DNA of 64,000 nucleotides, from assembly GCA_021292165.1 (NCBI GenBank), contig CM037879.1, positions 112,026,359 to 112,090,358 of the forward strand. The letters run 5' to 3'. The DNA comes from Shinisaurus crocodilurus (taxonomy: Eukaryota; Chordata; Lepidosauria; Squamata; Shinisauridae). The notes under the pieces were generated by a model, which saw nothing but the letters and a program-made list of their open reading frames with translations, was not told the origin of the DNA and did no database searches. This document shows positions 34,907 to 45,744 of the stretch, piece after piece. The position numbers and the translations under genes are program-made. Positions within the stretch are counted from its first letter, which is position 1. The number at the start of each line of letters is the position of its first letter.

Positions 34907-35598
34907 CAGGACCGGTGCAGGGCAGTTTGGCGCCCTAGGCTAAATTATATTTAGCGCCCCCCCTCGTGCCGTGGGGGGGGGCTCCGGAAAGCAGCCCTGC
35001 TCTGCAACCCCCCGCCCGCCGCCGCCACCGGACCCCCCCGCACGCTGCCGCTGCCGCCCCCCCACCTACCTTCCCAGTCCGACGCCTCCTCCGAAAAGGG
35101 ACCCCCACGCTCTGTTTCCGGGGGAAACCAGAGCAACAGGGCTGTTTAAGCCCTGTTGCCCTGGTACTTCCCGCCAAAACAGAGCGCGGGCGGGGCTCCG
35201 GAAACAGCACGGAGAAGGTAGGTGTCGGGGGGGGAGGCGGCGCGGAGGAGAGTTGAAGCGAAGCGAAGCGAGGCAAGGTGGGGGGGAGGCGGCGCGGGGG
35301 GGGAGGCGGCGCAGAGGCGAAGCGAGGCGAGGCGAGGTGGGGGAGGCGGCGCGGGGGGGAGGCGGCGCAAAGCGAGGCGAGGTGGGAGGCGGCGCGGAGG
35401 CGAGGCAAGGTAGGGGGGAGGCGCCCAGGCTCGGCCCCACCACTACTCCGGGCGCACTTACGTGGCTTTCTCGGAGAGGAGGGCGGGCAGGCAGGGCAGG
35501 AGCGCGCCGGCAGCGAAGAGGAGCGCAGCGTTCTGCGCTCTCTTCCGCTACGCGCCCTAGGCAACCACCTAGTTGGCCTAGCGGTAGCGCCGGCCCTG
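34907..35598. mobile_element. hAT element, 692 bp, CpG-rich, perfect 8-bp target duplication (inverted copy)
   Basis: It begins CAGGACCGGTGCAGGGCAGT and ends GCGCCGGCCCTG, i.e. the same termini as the element at 25389 in the opposite orientation. TTTCCATG flanks both ends exactly. The interior is CpG-rich with GGCGAGGC-type purine-rich repeats at 35250-35420 and the same palindrome core (35128-35164). The long open frames of up to 249 codons are low-complexity composition artefacts. Confidence 0.92.
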
Positions 35599-35757
35599 TT
35601 TCCATGTGTAAACAATGTGCTTCAGCTGGTGAAGTGATACATATCACAACACTTATCCTTGCTGGGTCTTCTCTGAGAGATGGGGGTGCTTGGATTCACT
35701 GTCATTTTGGCAGTGGCTGACATGCCAAATTCCTGTGCACAGAAAGGAGGAAATGAT

Positions 35758-35920
35758 TCATAGATTTCATAGATTATAGAGTTGGAAGGAGCCTACAAGG
35801 CTGTCGAGTCCAACCCCCTGCTCAATGCAGGAAACTAGAGGAGGCGTCTCCATCCAAGTAATAACCAGGCCTGACCCTGCTTAGCTTTCCACGCTCAGAC
35901 AAGCGTAAGCCACAGGCCTG
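35758..35920 (-). mobile_element. 5S rRNA-derived SINE with CR1-like tail (copy 2)
   Basis: It has the same two-part structure as copy 1: CR1 end at the left (ATAGAGTTGGAAGGAGCCTA), 5S-like head at the right (CTCCATCCAAGTAATAACCA, CCTGCTTAGCTTTCCACGCT). The 5' head extends to GTAAGCCACAGGCCTG. A few bases are missing near CAAGC|GTAAGCC compared with copy 3. Confidence 0.85.
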
Positions 35921-36944
35921 TCAATGGACCTGAAGTTTGGGGGTCTCACTGAAACACTGATTACCTCCATAATGTTGATCAAGAAGGATAAAGGGGTAGT
36001 TTCATAAAGTCTTCTCAGAAAAAAAGTACATGAGCTGGGAGGGGTGGAATTGTGCTGTCAAAAAAAGTGAAAAAAATTGAGGCACTGCATAGTACTCCAA
36101 ATAGCTACACACAGGGGAGGGGGCTTGATAAGGCTGGGATAATGTGAAACAGGGCAGCCAAGCAGCCAAGTTGCATCTCTTGAAGTAAAGAGCCTAGGAA
36201 CAATGTCTCAGGGTGTCATGGTCTCAGCTCAGCCCTACATTCCTGCATCTCCTACTGAAAGCAGAGCAGTGGTGGAACTGGTCCCTAAGCACAGCCTTTA
36301 ATCTTGGATAAACTCTGCCTCCTACTGGCTGTGCAAGTAACACCGCCAACAAGCCCACCAGAAAAATAAGAATCATGATTTAATACCCAGTTCTAAGTTG
36401 TCCGTCTCTGTCCCCCTACCTCCGTTGCCCTCCACAACCCAGTGCAGAGCAGTTTGGCCACCATTATTCCAATAACTTCCTCATCCCAAGTTTGCAACAT
36501 GTAATGATGTCCTACACCCCAGAGAGGCGTAGGTAGTGAGTAACAATTCTGTTTTTCTTCTTAAGCACTTTGGTTGCAGAGAAAGGTAGAAGAAAGCTGT
36601 GGTAATTTCGGCAAAGCCATCTGTAGCTTCCCTTGCTTTGCAGTGCCAAGCATGTTCATACTCCTGCAGTGATACCATCACTACAGAGCTGTCTCGGCTT
36701 TTCCAGTGAATGTGAGCAAGTTTTGTCTTCTACTGCCCTCTTGCATGGGCAGACCACAACCATGTACAGATACTGCAAGCCACAGTGGGTGAGGCTTCAG
36801 GTGAGCCATCAATTTTGAAACTTGGTTCATTCCCCACGTTCTCCTACATGTAAGTGGCATATAATATGATGGATGTGGTATTCGTAGTGGCGGCAGTGGG
36901 ACACAGGGAGGAGGAGTGGGATAAGCTGACGAATGACGGGGGAT
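35921..36944. other. Intronic sequence, nothing recognised
   Basis: No assignable feature was found. Confidence 0.35.
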
Positions 36945-37130
36945 TAAAAAATGGCATTGTAAAGACAGGGTGGTGCACCTTATAAACAGGATGGGATGAA
37001 CTGTATGAAGTGGGATAAACAGGATGTATGAAGGGGGATAAAATAAAATGGTATTTTAAACACAGATGGGGTGGGATGGAGGATGAACCTTATAAACTGG
37101 ATGGGATGAATTGTATAAAGTGGAAGGGGT
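36945..37130. repeat. Diverged tandem duplication (about 100 bp)
   Basis: Two successive stretches share AATGG(C/T)ATT(G/T)TAAA, ACCTTATAAAC(A/T)GGATGG and GATGAA(C/T)TGTAT(G/A)AAGTGG in the same order, spaced about 110-120 bp. They look like an old local duplication. Confidence 0.6.
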
Positions 37131-37324
37131 GCAGAAAAGGGAATGACATGAAATCCAGCAATTATGTCTGTGGACACACTTTGGGGGGGGGGGGGTTGGT
37201 GTAGCCCCCAATAGGATTCCCAGCAGTCAGTGTAGTCCCTGCCCTGAAAAAGGTTCTGCATCCCTGAAGTAGGGAGAGGAGCCAACATTTTAGGCTCCTG
37301 GAAGCCTATCAGCACTAGCTTTTT

Positions 37325-37900
37325 ACTGGGTTCACACATGGTAAACCTCAGTAGGTTAATTTCTACTGAGGTTTAGCATGTTGTCTGACCCCCGCAGGGT
37401 GCTTTAGAAGCCAACCTGGTGTGGCTTATAAACCACCCTGCTAAGCCATGGCTTGCATTAGGGTTAAGATAACCCTAATAGGTTCAACATGTTGTTCAAA
37501 CCCAGACAACACGCTAACCCACTCGCAAGCCAAGAAGGCACAGAGCCCCTTGGCAAGAGCAGCAAAAAGGGCTGCTACTTTGGTGGCATGGGGCTCGTTA
37601 CCCTTGCTCAGTGGAGCCGCAACTCGGCTGAGTAGCGGCCCCACTGAGCAAGGGCAGTGAGCCTCTGATAGCTGCCAAAAAGTGTCCCTTGGGCACTTTT
37701 TGGCAGCTGTCATCCCCACTCCCCTCCCCTCAGTACTCCCTCGGTGTCCCCTGGGATGCCGACAGGAGGACTGAGGGAGGAAGAGAGGAGAGGAGGTGCC
37801 TCCGGACCTCCGCTGTACTTGACCATTAGTTGGGCACAGCCGGGGCCTAAGGCAACTTTAAGCCCACAGAGGCTTCAGAGCCTCTGTGGGCTTAAAGTGA
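37325..37900. mobile_element. Cluster of palindromes, hAT-like MITE
   Basis: It starts GGGTTCACACATGGTAAACC and contains several inverse pairs: CTACTGAGGTTTAGCATGTT against AACAGCTT-type partners, AGCTGCCAAAAAGTG / CACTTTTTGGCAGCT at 37670-37708, and TTTAAGCCCACAGAGGCT / AGCCTCTGTGGGCTTAAA at 37857-37897. It resembles the loose group of elements at 11549 and 20336. Its outer borders are uncertain. Confidence 0.4.
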
Positions 37901-39342
37901 CATGTGATCCCGACCTTTTCTATGTTTTTGTTTGTTTGCTGAAGGTTAAAAACTTTTTCTCTTCTAATAAATAAATAAACCGTGAACTCTGCAGCAACTG
38001 TCAGAGGACAGATCTCATTATCTTGTGGATAACCAAAGAGTTTACAATGCATTTGTGACCATTTGATATCCAGCTGACATTGCCCTGGTGCTCTTATATT
38101 TGCTAAGAGAATGATTGCTCTATCTGTTAGCTGTGTACTGAATTTTAATTTAAGCTAATATATTTCATCTGGGAATTAAGGTAAGTCATGTGTAACATTG
38201 AAATGTGACTTCTTCCATGTTGAAAGTACAGTGCTGTCAAATAAATATTAGATTTTAATTGACCCCATAGAAGGGATACTTTGTTCCTCCGTTATGCCTC
38301 ATCTTCTGAATCTTCCATTTCTGAGGTCAGATTGTGTTCTTTTATACTTGTACTGCATTACTAATAAGAGTCACAATAACAGCATGCCAGATTTGACCTG
38401 AAGTTTATTTTTGTTTGACCTGGGTGGCCAAAGATTGAATTTCAAGTAATCTTACGTTTCTCTCCAATGAATATAGTGGCTATATGCTTAAATGGGAACA
38501 TAAGCAGCTCTATCTGATAAAATGAATGTGGTGATGAAGCTGCAATTATCACAGTATACTGGCACCCCCCAGTGTCAATAATAACTGAATTTTATCACCA
38601 GTTTCAATATGTAGATATGATTCTTCTAGTATAAGACCACCCTCAGCCCTGAAAAAATATTTGGGGAAAATTGTAAATGATGAAAGCATGATCTGAAAAT
38701 ACAAGATTAGCAGCAAGGAAAATGCAACTACATGGAAAAGACAGGAAATGCCATTGGAATTTGGAAAACAAGTCTATGCCTAGATCTATGTTCATTTTAA
38801 CGGCTCTGGATTGTACCATTAGACTCCAAATCTTGACAGGGAAAGAGACTTGCTTGGAGCCTAAGAACCCTGCAGAACAGGATTTCCCACCTCTTCCTTC
38901 CTGCAGTCCCTGCAGCCCTTGAAAAGCTGCCCTCAAGGGACTGGGGACCATCTGGAATAGTGTTAGATGCTGTGCAAAGGGCTGCAGTAGAAGGGGAAAG
39001 ACTGAAGAGAAATCAGACATAATGCAGCCCTGCCTGAACAGGTGACTTTTTCTAATGCTAGAGCCTTGTTGGGTCCAAGCCAGTATTCTCCAGCAATGCT
39101 TGTTGAGAGAGATTTATTATGCGTTTAGATATATTGATTGTGGTTCTTCTTAACTTACGTATGTTTTTTTTAGTGTTAAACCTGATAGATCCACAGGTTA
39201 AGCTTCCAGCCTTCTTGATTTACCTAGCTTTTGTTATCTCTAGGTGTGTGCTGTTTAAATGTCCATATCCATTCAATTCCGATATTAGACACTCTGATGA
39301 TATGTGTTCATCAACTCCTCCCGGACAACTTTCCCTCAGTAT
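37901..39342. other. Intronic sequence, nothing recognised
   Basis: No assignable feature was found. Confidence 0.35.
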
Positions 39343-39350
39343 CTTTAAAC

Positions 39351-39627
39351 CAGGTGAGGGCAACCTCCAGTCTGCAGGCCTGATCTGGCCTGTGCATGGG
39401 CCCTACCCTCCCTAAGCCCCACTCCTTGCGGGAGAGGAATATCCATGTTATCTCCAATCAGAGATAACAAAGGGATTCCCCTTTGCGCCACTTACCCTCC
39501 TGCAAGCCCTAGCTGAGTCTTTTCCTGTGCATTGGAGGGGGGGCTTTGTGGTGGGGCCTCGCCCCCTTGACAGCTTGGTCCAGGGAGGTAATCTAGCCTG
39601 CAGACCAAAAGTGGTTGCCCTCCTCTT
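39351..39627. mobile_element. hAT-like element, 277 bp, perfect 8-bp target duplication
   Basis: It begins CAGGTGAGGGCAACCTCCAG and ends CAGACCAAAAGTGGTTGCCC plus TCCTCTT, inverse of the start. CTTTAAAC is present immediately on both sides. The last bases are degenerate (CTT rather than CTG). It is non-coding. Confidence 0.85.
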
Positions 39628-39740
39628 CTTTAAACCTTTCAACAATATGCAATACAACCAAAATGCTTGTTTCAGAAAGCACTTGACCAGTCAGCTCACT
39701 GGCACCCTTCAGTGTCAGCAAGGCTGAGTCTTATCAGCAG

Positions 39741-39759
39741 TGTGTGTGTGTGTGTGTGT
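39741..39759. repeat. (GT)n microsatellite
   Basis: About nine GT units. Confidence 0.9.
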
Positions 39760-39789
39760 ATTCTGCTTGTATAAAATTATACATGATCA

Positions 39790-40620
39790 TGAAACCTGGG
39801 CAGAGTGACAGGCAGAAGCCCAGGGAGGGGCCAACCTGAACATTCCAGAGGCTCTGATTGGTTGAAGGAGAGCATAGAACCCCAGGGAGTTGACAGTTAA
39901 GGGTTGTTGGTTGTCAGTTGGGGAAGAGAGTGGGTTGGAGTGAGAGAGGAAGTGGGAGGTAAATAGAGTAGGTAGGGAAAGGTGGTACTGAAGAGAAGAG
40001 TTCAGACAGGAAATCTAGTAACTAAGTTGTGCAAAAGCAAACGTGAAGGTGTTAGTATAGAACAATTCACAGGAGTCTCCACTTAGGGAGTGAAGGACCT
40101 TCTGTCTGAGGAAGAAGGTGAAACTCTGGAGTAATGTGAGGGACTGTTAAGTTCCCTGGTCTGATACTGTAACTTTCAAGTAACCAAGCCAAATTGAGAC
40201 AAAGAGCACTGGATAGCATCTGCCTGCCTTTAACCTGAATCTAAGCAAAGAACAAGTTTGAATTAACTGTTGAAAATCCAAGTTATCTGTGCCTGAGTTG
40301 AATATCAGTTTTGAGACTTTGTTAGAACAATAAATCAATCTTTTTATTCAAAGTTCTAATTCTCCAGAGTCTGACTGGTGACAGGAAAGTAAGAAGTGAA
40401 TTAACGGAGGGGCACCCTGCTTCAAGTAATCAAATAAAACAAACTGCTCTTAATAAAGACAAACAAACGTGGGTGAACAGCTACATATAAGACCTAAGAC
40501 ACATAATCGGCTAACGCAGTTTAAGAAGACAGCTTCAAGTCTGAAGTGACCCATACAAGGGGGCACTTGGTGAGAGCGAAGTACACATTGAGGGTGTGGG
40601 CTTTGGAGTAAGGGGTCCCG
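39790..40620 (+). mobile_element. Possible LTR-type element
   Basis: The stretch has a GATTGGTTGAAGG (CCAAT-like) region, a purine-rich body, AATAAA at 40329-40334 and a following T-rich then GACTGGTGACAG segment, an order reminiscent of U3-R-U5. No coding part or flanking direct repeat was confirmed. Confidence 0.25.
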
Positions 40621-40730
40621 TCCGCTACACCTTCCTCCTGTTAAAATGGGATTTTTAAAATTTTCTGTGTGAGAACAGCACTATGAGTGATAACTTATTA
40701 GGAGTTCCATTGAACTAAGTGGTACACAGA

Positions 40731-40961
40731 CAGAGCCAGTGTGGCATAGTGGTGAGAGTGTTGGACTGGGACTTGGGAGATCTGGGTTCTAGTCCCCGCT
40801 TGGCCATGAAACTCACTGGGTAACTTTGGGCCAGTCACTGACTCTCAGCCTAACCTACCTCACAGGGTTGTTGTGAGGATAAAATGGAGAGGAGTAGGAT
40901 TATGTAAGCCGCCTTGGGTTCCTTGCAGGAAAAAAGGCAGGGTATAAATATAATAAATAAA
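40731..40961 (+). mobile_element. Sauria-type SINE (sense)
   Basis: It starts CAGAGCCAGTGTGGCATAGT with an A-box-like TGGCATAGTGG (40742-40752) and a B-box-like GGTTCTAGTCC (40785-40795), the RNA polymerase III promoter of a tRNA-derived SINE. The body has GAAACTCACTGGGTAACTTT and GGTTGTTGTGAGGATAAAAT and ends GGGTATAAATATAATAAATA. It is the best preserved copy in the window. Confidence 0.9.
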
Positions 40962-41279
40962 CACATACATACATACTTCTAACTGCATAGTTTCAATTTA
41001 TAAAACACATTGAGCTTTAATATACTGTAGGAGCCCCATCAAAGAAAAGTACAGAAGAAGTCAGAGAATGAGGAAAATAATCAAGTAGAATTAGTATAGT
41101 ATAGAATATACTAATCGGTTGCAAACAAACTTTAAAGCCTCATTATCACCTTATTCACTTGCCTGAGCAAGGGAGTCGGTCAGTTACCCTGGTGCTCTGG
41201 TAGATGATGTCATCGCTCCTGCTCTGAAAAAATTCCAGAGCTGTGCTCCCTTGTGTTCCCCCTCTGCTATACCACAGTA

Positions 41280-41529
41280 CAGTAATACTTTGGATTGCAA
41301 GTAACTTGGTTTGAGAGCGTTTTGCAAGACAAGCAAATTTTTAAATATTTATTTAATTTTTTTTGACTTGATATACAAGCGACGTCTTGCAATACAAGTA
41401 CTGTAGTACGGCTTAAATTAAAAATCTCTGTACAAATTTTTTGGGGGAGATTTCGTTTTGATATAAGAGTGTTTTGGATTACAAACACGTTTCCGGAACG
41501 AATTATGCTCTCAATCCAAGGCATGACTG
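41280..41529. mobile_element. Tc1/mariner-like MITE, 250 bp (copy 2)
   Basis: It has the same ends and length as the element at 27742, flanked by TA on both sides. Differences are limited to scattered substitutions (many at CpG-type sites, e.g. GACGTC against GACATC) and the length of one homopolymer. Confidence 0.85.
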
Positions 41530-41531
41530 TA

Positions 41532-42460
41532 TAACGGAAATGCAATGTCTCTATTAGTATGTAATATTCTTTGCAGCATTGAAACTAAGCCAACAAAAAA
41601 TCAATTGGTGAACTTCAACTATAAAGACCACTACAAATAAGTTATCACAACCATTTTCCTATCTGTTAAGTATTTCCCAGCCCACATTGCAGGCTCAAAA
41701 TATATGAGCCTTATGATAATGATAATAAGAAGTGGTCATAAGAGTAAAAAATGAATATTTTATGTCAAACTTGTGCTAAAGTGAGCTTATAAATTATAGG
41801 AAAACCAATTGCAAATCACATAATATTTTTTTTCTGAAGACTTCATATTACATTAGTTAAGTTGGTGTTAGCAATATGCATGTATGTATGTATGTATGTA
41901 TGTATTAAAAAATCCCTTCAATTGATCTTGCTTTGAATACTGAGTTTTTTGCTTAAATATATTTGCCACCAAATATATTTAAGCAATATATAAATTGCTT
42001 AAATATGTATGTAAACAGCATGTAAACAGACATTAAATCCCCACCCCCAAGCATTTTACCTTCTGCTTAATGGTTTTTAATGGTGCTTTCTTATTCAGGA
42101 AAAAAGTCATAAATTCATATGTAATTGCTTTTGCCACTGCAGCAAATCCTTGAGTGCCCAGTGACTTAAGAACATTCCTGAGAAGCAACTAATAGGAAAG
42201 ATTAAGATGTCTTTGATCACCTTCTGTGTAAAGTGACAGGGAGATCTGTAATGTATTTTCCTGCTTCATGGTGTAACAAGTCTTAAAATATTTTTTTGGA
42301 GTCAGGTTTTAAGGAAGGGGAATTGTTATTAAAGTCTTCACATATTCCTGAACCTGACAGAATATACTTGCAAAATCTGACCATCATCAAACTCCATAAT
42401 TTGCGATGCCTTTTATATTAACGTGACTAGATGTATCATTTTTTTAAAAATTTAACAGTA
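41532..42460. other. AT-rich intronic sequence, (TGTA)n at 41881
   Basis: A (TGTA)n microsatellite occupies 41881-41904. A short inverted pair TTGCTTAAATATATTTG / AATATATTTAAGCAA lies near 41950-41985. Otherwise nothing is assignable. Confidence 0.4.
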
Positions 42461-42466
42461 GGGAAA

Positions 42467-42641
42467 TGGGAAGCTACCATAGGACGTCACACATCATTGG
42501 TCTAGCTGGCTCAACTTGTCTACCCTGACTGGCGGTGGCTCTCTGGGGTTTCAGACAGGAGTCTTTCCCATCTCTACCTGGAGAGGCCAGGAACTAATCC
42601 TGAAACCTTTCGCATGCAAAGCATGCACTCTACCACTGAAA
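42467..42641 (-). mobile_element. tRNA-Ala-like SINE (antisense), diverged
   Basis: It reads GGAAGCTACCATAGGACGTC, TTGTCTACCCTGACTGGCGG, CAGGAGTCTTTCCCATCTCT and ends TTTCGCATGCAAAGCATGCA plus CTCTACCACTGA. It is the uninterrupted counterpart of the split copy at 32573. Confidence 0.7.
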
Positions 42642-42884
42642 CCTAAACAATCTTTCCATATTGCTATTCAATATATTCAGTGCACATAACACTTATACCT
42701 GAACAATATTGATTGATATGGGCAGGCTTGTACAACTTGTGACCCAGCAAATTGAACACAGCCCTGTTAATGAGACCTGCCAGGTGCCTGAGAACCTGTC
42801 TAATGTTTGCAACAAAACATGACATGTATCAAATCTTTGGTGGATCCCTATCCATAGCTTGTGGCCTTCAATTGGTCCATGGGA

Positions 42885-43054
42885 TCATAGGATTTCATAA
42901 TAGAGTTGGAAGGAGCCTACAAGGCTATCGAGTCCAACCCCCTGCTCAATGCAGGAAACTAGAGGAGGGGTCTCCCATCCAAGTAATAACCAGGCCTGAC
43001 CCTGCTTAGCTTTCCACGCTCAGACAAGCTCAGCCAGCGTAAGCCACAGGCCTG
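42885..43054 (-). mobile_element. 5S rRNA-derived SINE with CR1-like tail (copy 3)
   Basis: It has a CR1-like tail at the left and a 5S-like head at the right, ending CAGCCAGCGTAAGCCACAGG. It is highly similar to copies 1, 2 and 4. Reading on the minus strand, box A-like AAGCTAAGCAGGGTC and box C-like TTACTTGGATGGGAGACC are intact. Confidence 0.88.
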
Positions 43055-43145
43055 TTCCATTACAGACTTGAACACATAATAGACTTTGACCTATACCATT
43101 TGTGTCCATTCTTTGCAGTGTTTCACCGCTTCCTAACAAATAGGA

Positions 43146-43310
43146 TCATAAGATCATAGAACTGGAAGGGGCCTACAAGGCCATCGAGTCCAACCCCCTG
43201 CTCAATGTAGGAAACTAGAGGAGGGGTCTCCCATCCAGGTAATAACCAGGCCTGACCCTGCTTCGCTTTCCACACACAGACAAGCTGAGCCAGCATGAGC
43301 CACAGGCCTA
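43146..43310 (-). mobile_element. 5S rRNA-derived SINE with CR1-like tail (copy 4)
   Basis: It has the same structure as the neighbouring copy about 90 bp upstream and lies in the same orientation. It has a single change in box A (CTTCGC against CTTAGC on the + strand). Confidence 0.88.
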
Positions 43311-44502
43311 TAATAAATACTGATGAAGGAATTTTCTACAGCCACATGTTGGTTGGTATCCTCTTATTTTCTGTTCATAGCTATAAAGGAGAAACTTTGG
43401 CTATATTTTAATACACTAGCATAAACTAAAATTTATCTCAAAATGCCGTGACAGGGCTCTGATTTCTCCATATCCCATGAAACAGCAAAAGGAAGCTGTC
43501 GCACACCTGAACACCCCAACAAATGTCCTTCCCAAAGTACAAAGTATCCAGTGAGTGGCAATAATGAATAACGCATTGAGTACCATCACTTCTGGAATAG
43601 GTGTCCATCTGCTTTGTCAATTAACAAACACACTTGGAAAGCCAACTTCAAAATCCATCAGGCTGAATCAGACTACACATCCTAAGAAATTTCAGTCCAT
43701 CATATTTGCTATACAGATGTGGGTATCCTATTTCTTAGTTTAGGAACCGTCTAAATTTTGAGTTCTGGCTCTACAAAATTTACCAATGTGAGAGAAGCTA
43801 GGTATATTTTTCATTTTATTTTCCTTTCTGAATTGCCTTGTCTCTATGCTACTGATAAAAATACCTCTTTTTATTTAAATCTTACAGACTAGTGTAATAC
43901 TGCACCCCATGTACCTAGCTGGTCTGTAACATTACTAATTTTAGAGGATTCTGTATTTGGGTGGCTGGAAATACTCAATTCAAAGAGAATGGGGAGGGGA
44001 GGTGGAATCATACATTTGATTTAGGATATGACCTCCTAAAAACTATTCTAAGAGGTTCCTTACTTTGGGAGCAGAAATCTTTCAGTGGGATTTAGTAGCA
44101 AATCAATATGACTCTGTGGTAAAACCCAAAAAAAGGAGAAGTCATAGTCAAAACTGGAAATACTCTGTATAAAAGAGTGTTGTCAAATTCCCTCAGGTGA
44201 GTATTTCATTACTCTCTCAGTACCATGGATACTAAAGCACAATTATTATTGCCAAAAAGAGGTATCCTGCAGTAATCTCTTATTTTCTTGGCATCATTGA
44301 GTCAAGGATCTCCTCTACCAAATTTGTATGTATTTATGAGCCTACTTTTTTCTATATTCAGCTAAGAGTATGGGAGAGGAATAATGGGAATGGTTGTTTA
44401 CTAGGAGGTGGGGTTTTTTTGTACAATTTGTCCTAAGTCACTAGAACCTCTGAATTCTATGCCATGACCAACAACATCCCATGCAGACTGTACTCTATCA
44501 TA
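43311..44502. other. AT-rich intronic sequence, nothing recognised
   Basis: No assignable feature was found. Confidence 0.35.
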
Positions 44503-44510
44503 CAAAAAAC

Positions 44511-44656
44511 CAGGGCTTTTTTTCTGGTGGAACTCACCGGAACTGAGTTCCAGCACCTTTTCTTCTATTAATTGCATTACAATTTAATCACCATCTACTC
44601 CCGAGGAAATGTAATCCAAGAGTTCTGGTACCCTTTTCTCCAGAAAAAAAGCACTG
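44511..44656. mobile_element. hAT-like MITE, 146 bp
   Basis: It begins CAGGGCTTTTTTTCTGG and ends CCAGAAAAAAAGCACTG, inverted with CAG...CTG termini. The flanks CAAAAAAC and TAAAAAAC match at 7 of 8 bases, consistent with an hAT target duplication. Confidence 0.8.
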
Positions 44657-45185
44657 TAAAAAACATATATTGAAGAGAAGAAAGTTACCTTTTTGTTACT
44701 CCTTAATCACTTGTTCTGTGTTGAAAAGTGTGTTCTCATGAAACTGATCTGTATTAAGAAAGCTTTGCCAAGTAAGCCTATTTACCCTACATGCTTTTTA
44801 CCCACTGGTGGAAAACATTAGCCTAAATTAACTTCATTGGCCTAGAGTAGAACCCGTACAGCTATGATAGGAAGTTATGGCAGGGGGGGGGGGGGGGAAG
44901 CCCTTAAGTAGATGAAACTTCCTGGAAGATCATTAAACATAAGGCAGTATTTATTTCAGCAGCTTAATACTAATCTTATAATTCAGATGCTTACCGAATC
45001 TCTGATACATTACTGTGTTGGACTCCACTATCAATATAGCAATGGTACATATCAAATTCTCTGTTTCCAAGAAGGCTGAAAAAATCATGCCAAACAAATA
45101 GGTCATTGTGAAGGTCTGCTTCATGTTTTTACTTATGGTCCAAGTAGTTTGAAGGTGAGCAAAACAAATTGATGATAATAAAAGA

Positions 45186-45744
45186 GGATGTGTGTCTGTC
45201 TGTCTGTCCGTCCGTTAGCGCCATAGCACCAAGACCATAAAACCTAGACACCTGAAACTTGGCATACATACTAAGGGGACCGTAGGGGTGTGCACCTTGG
45301 GGTTATTTTGTGTTTTTTTAAAATATATATATACATTAATTAATGTTAATTATTTTAAATGCGCCTATGTGGTTGAAACCTGCAGTATCATTTTCAGCCA
45401 CTAGGCGCAGACTTCCCTAAGCAACACATAGCTTTGCAGTCAATACAGTTTGAAGCCAGGGGAGTTCGGTAGGCCGAAGGATAGAGTTATACCCCTGTCC
45501 CCCTCACCTGCTATGGGGCAGTCCCCCCTTAGGAGAATGGAATGGACAGACTCCTCCCTCAGGAAGCTATAGGGGTGCGCCATAGCACGGGCCATGCCTA
45601 GGGGTGTCAGCGGGCATGGCTTCACTTAGACAGGGTAGGCACGATGCATCCAGCTCTGACAGCTGTGTGTAAGTTTGTTAGAAGTCTTTGGTGTATCAAA
45701 CTAACAGCTATTCCAACCTATGCAAAGCTGGGTCCATTCGCTAG
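45186..45744 (+). mobile_element. Possible Helitron-like element
   Basis: It opens with GTGTCTGTCTGTCTGTCCGT and ends GGGTCCATTCGCTAG followed by T. A terminal CTAG next to T is the usual Helitron 3' signature. I could not find a convincing hairpin just upstream or a defined 5' TC end, so this stays tentative. Confidence 0.3.

Noticed and set aside
34935..35720. Open frames of 193-249 codons
   Set aside because: Same reason: they lie in the second CpG-rich hAT copy and have no domain content. None crosses into a host exon.
42990..43054. 5S rRNA gene
   Set aside because: Only about 65-70 bases of 5S-like sequence are present, joined to a CR1 tail, and four such copies exist; it is a SINE.
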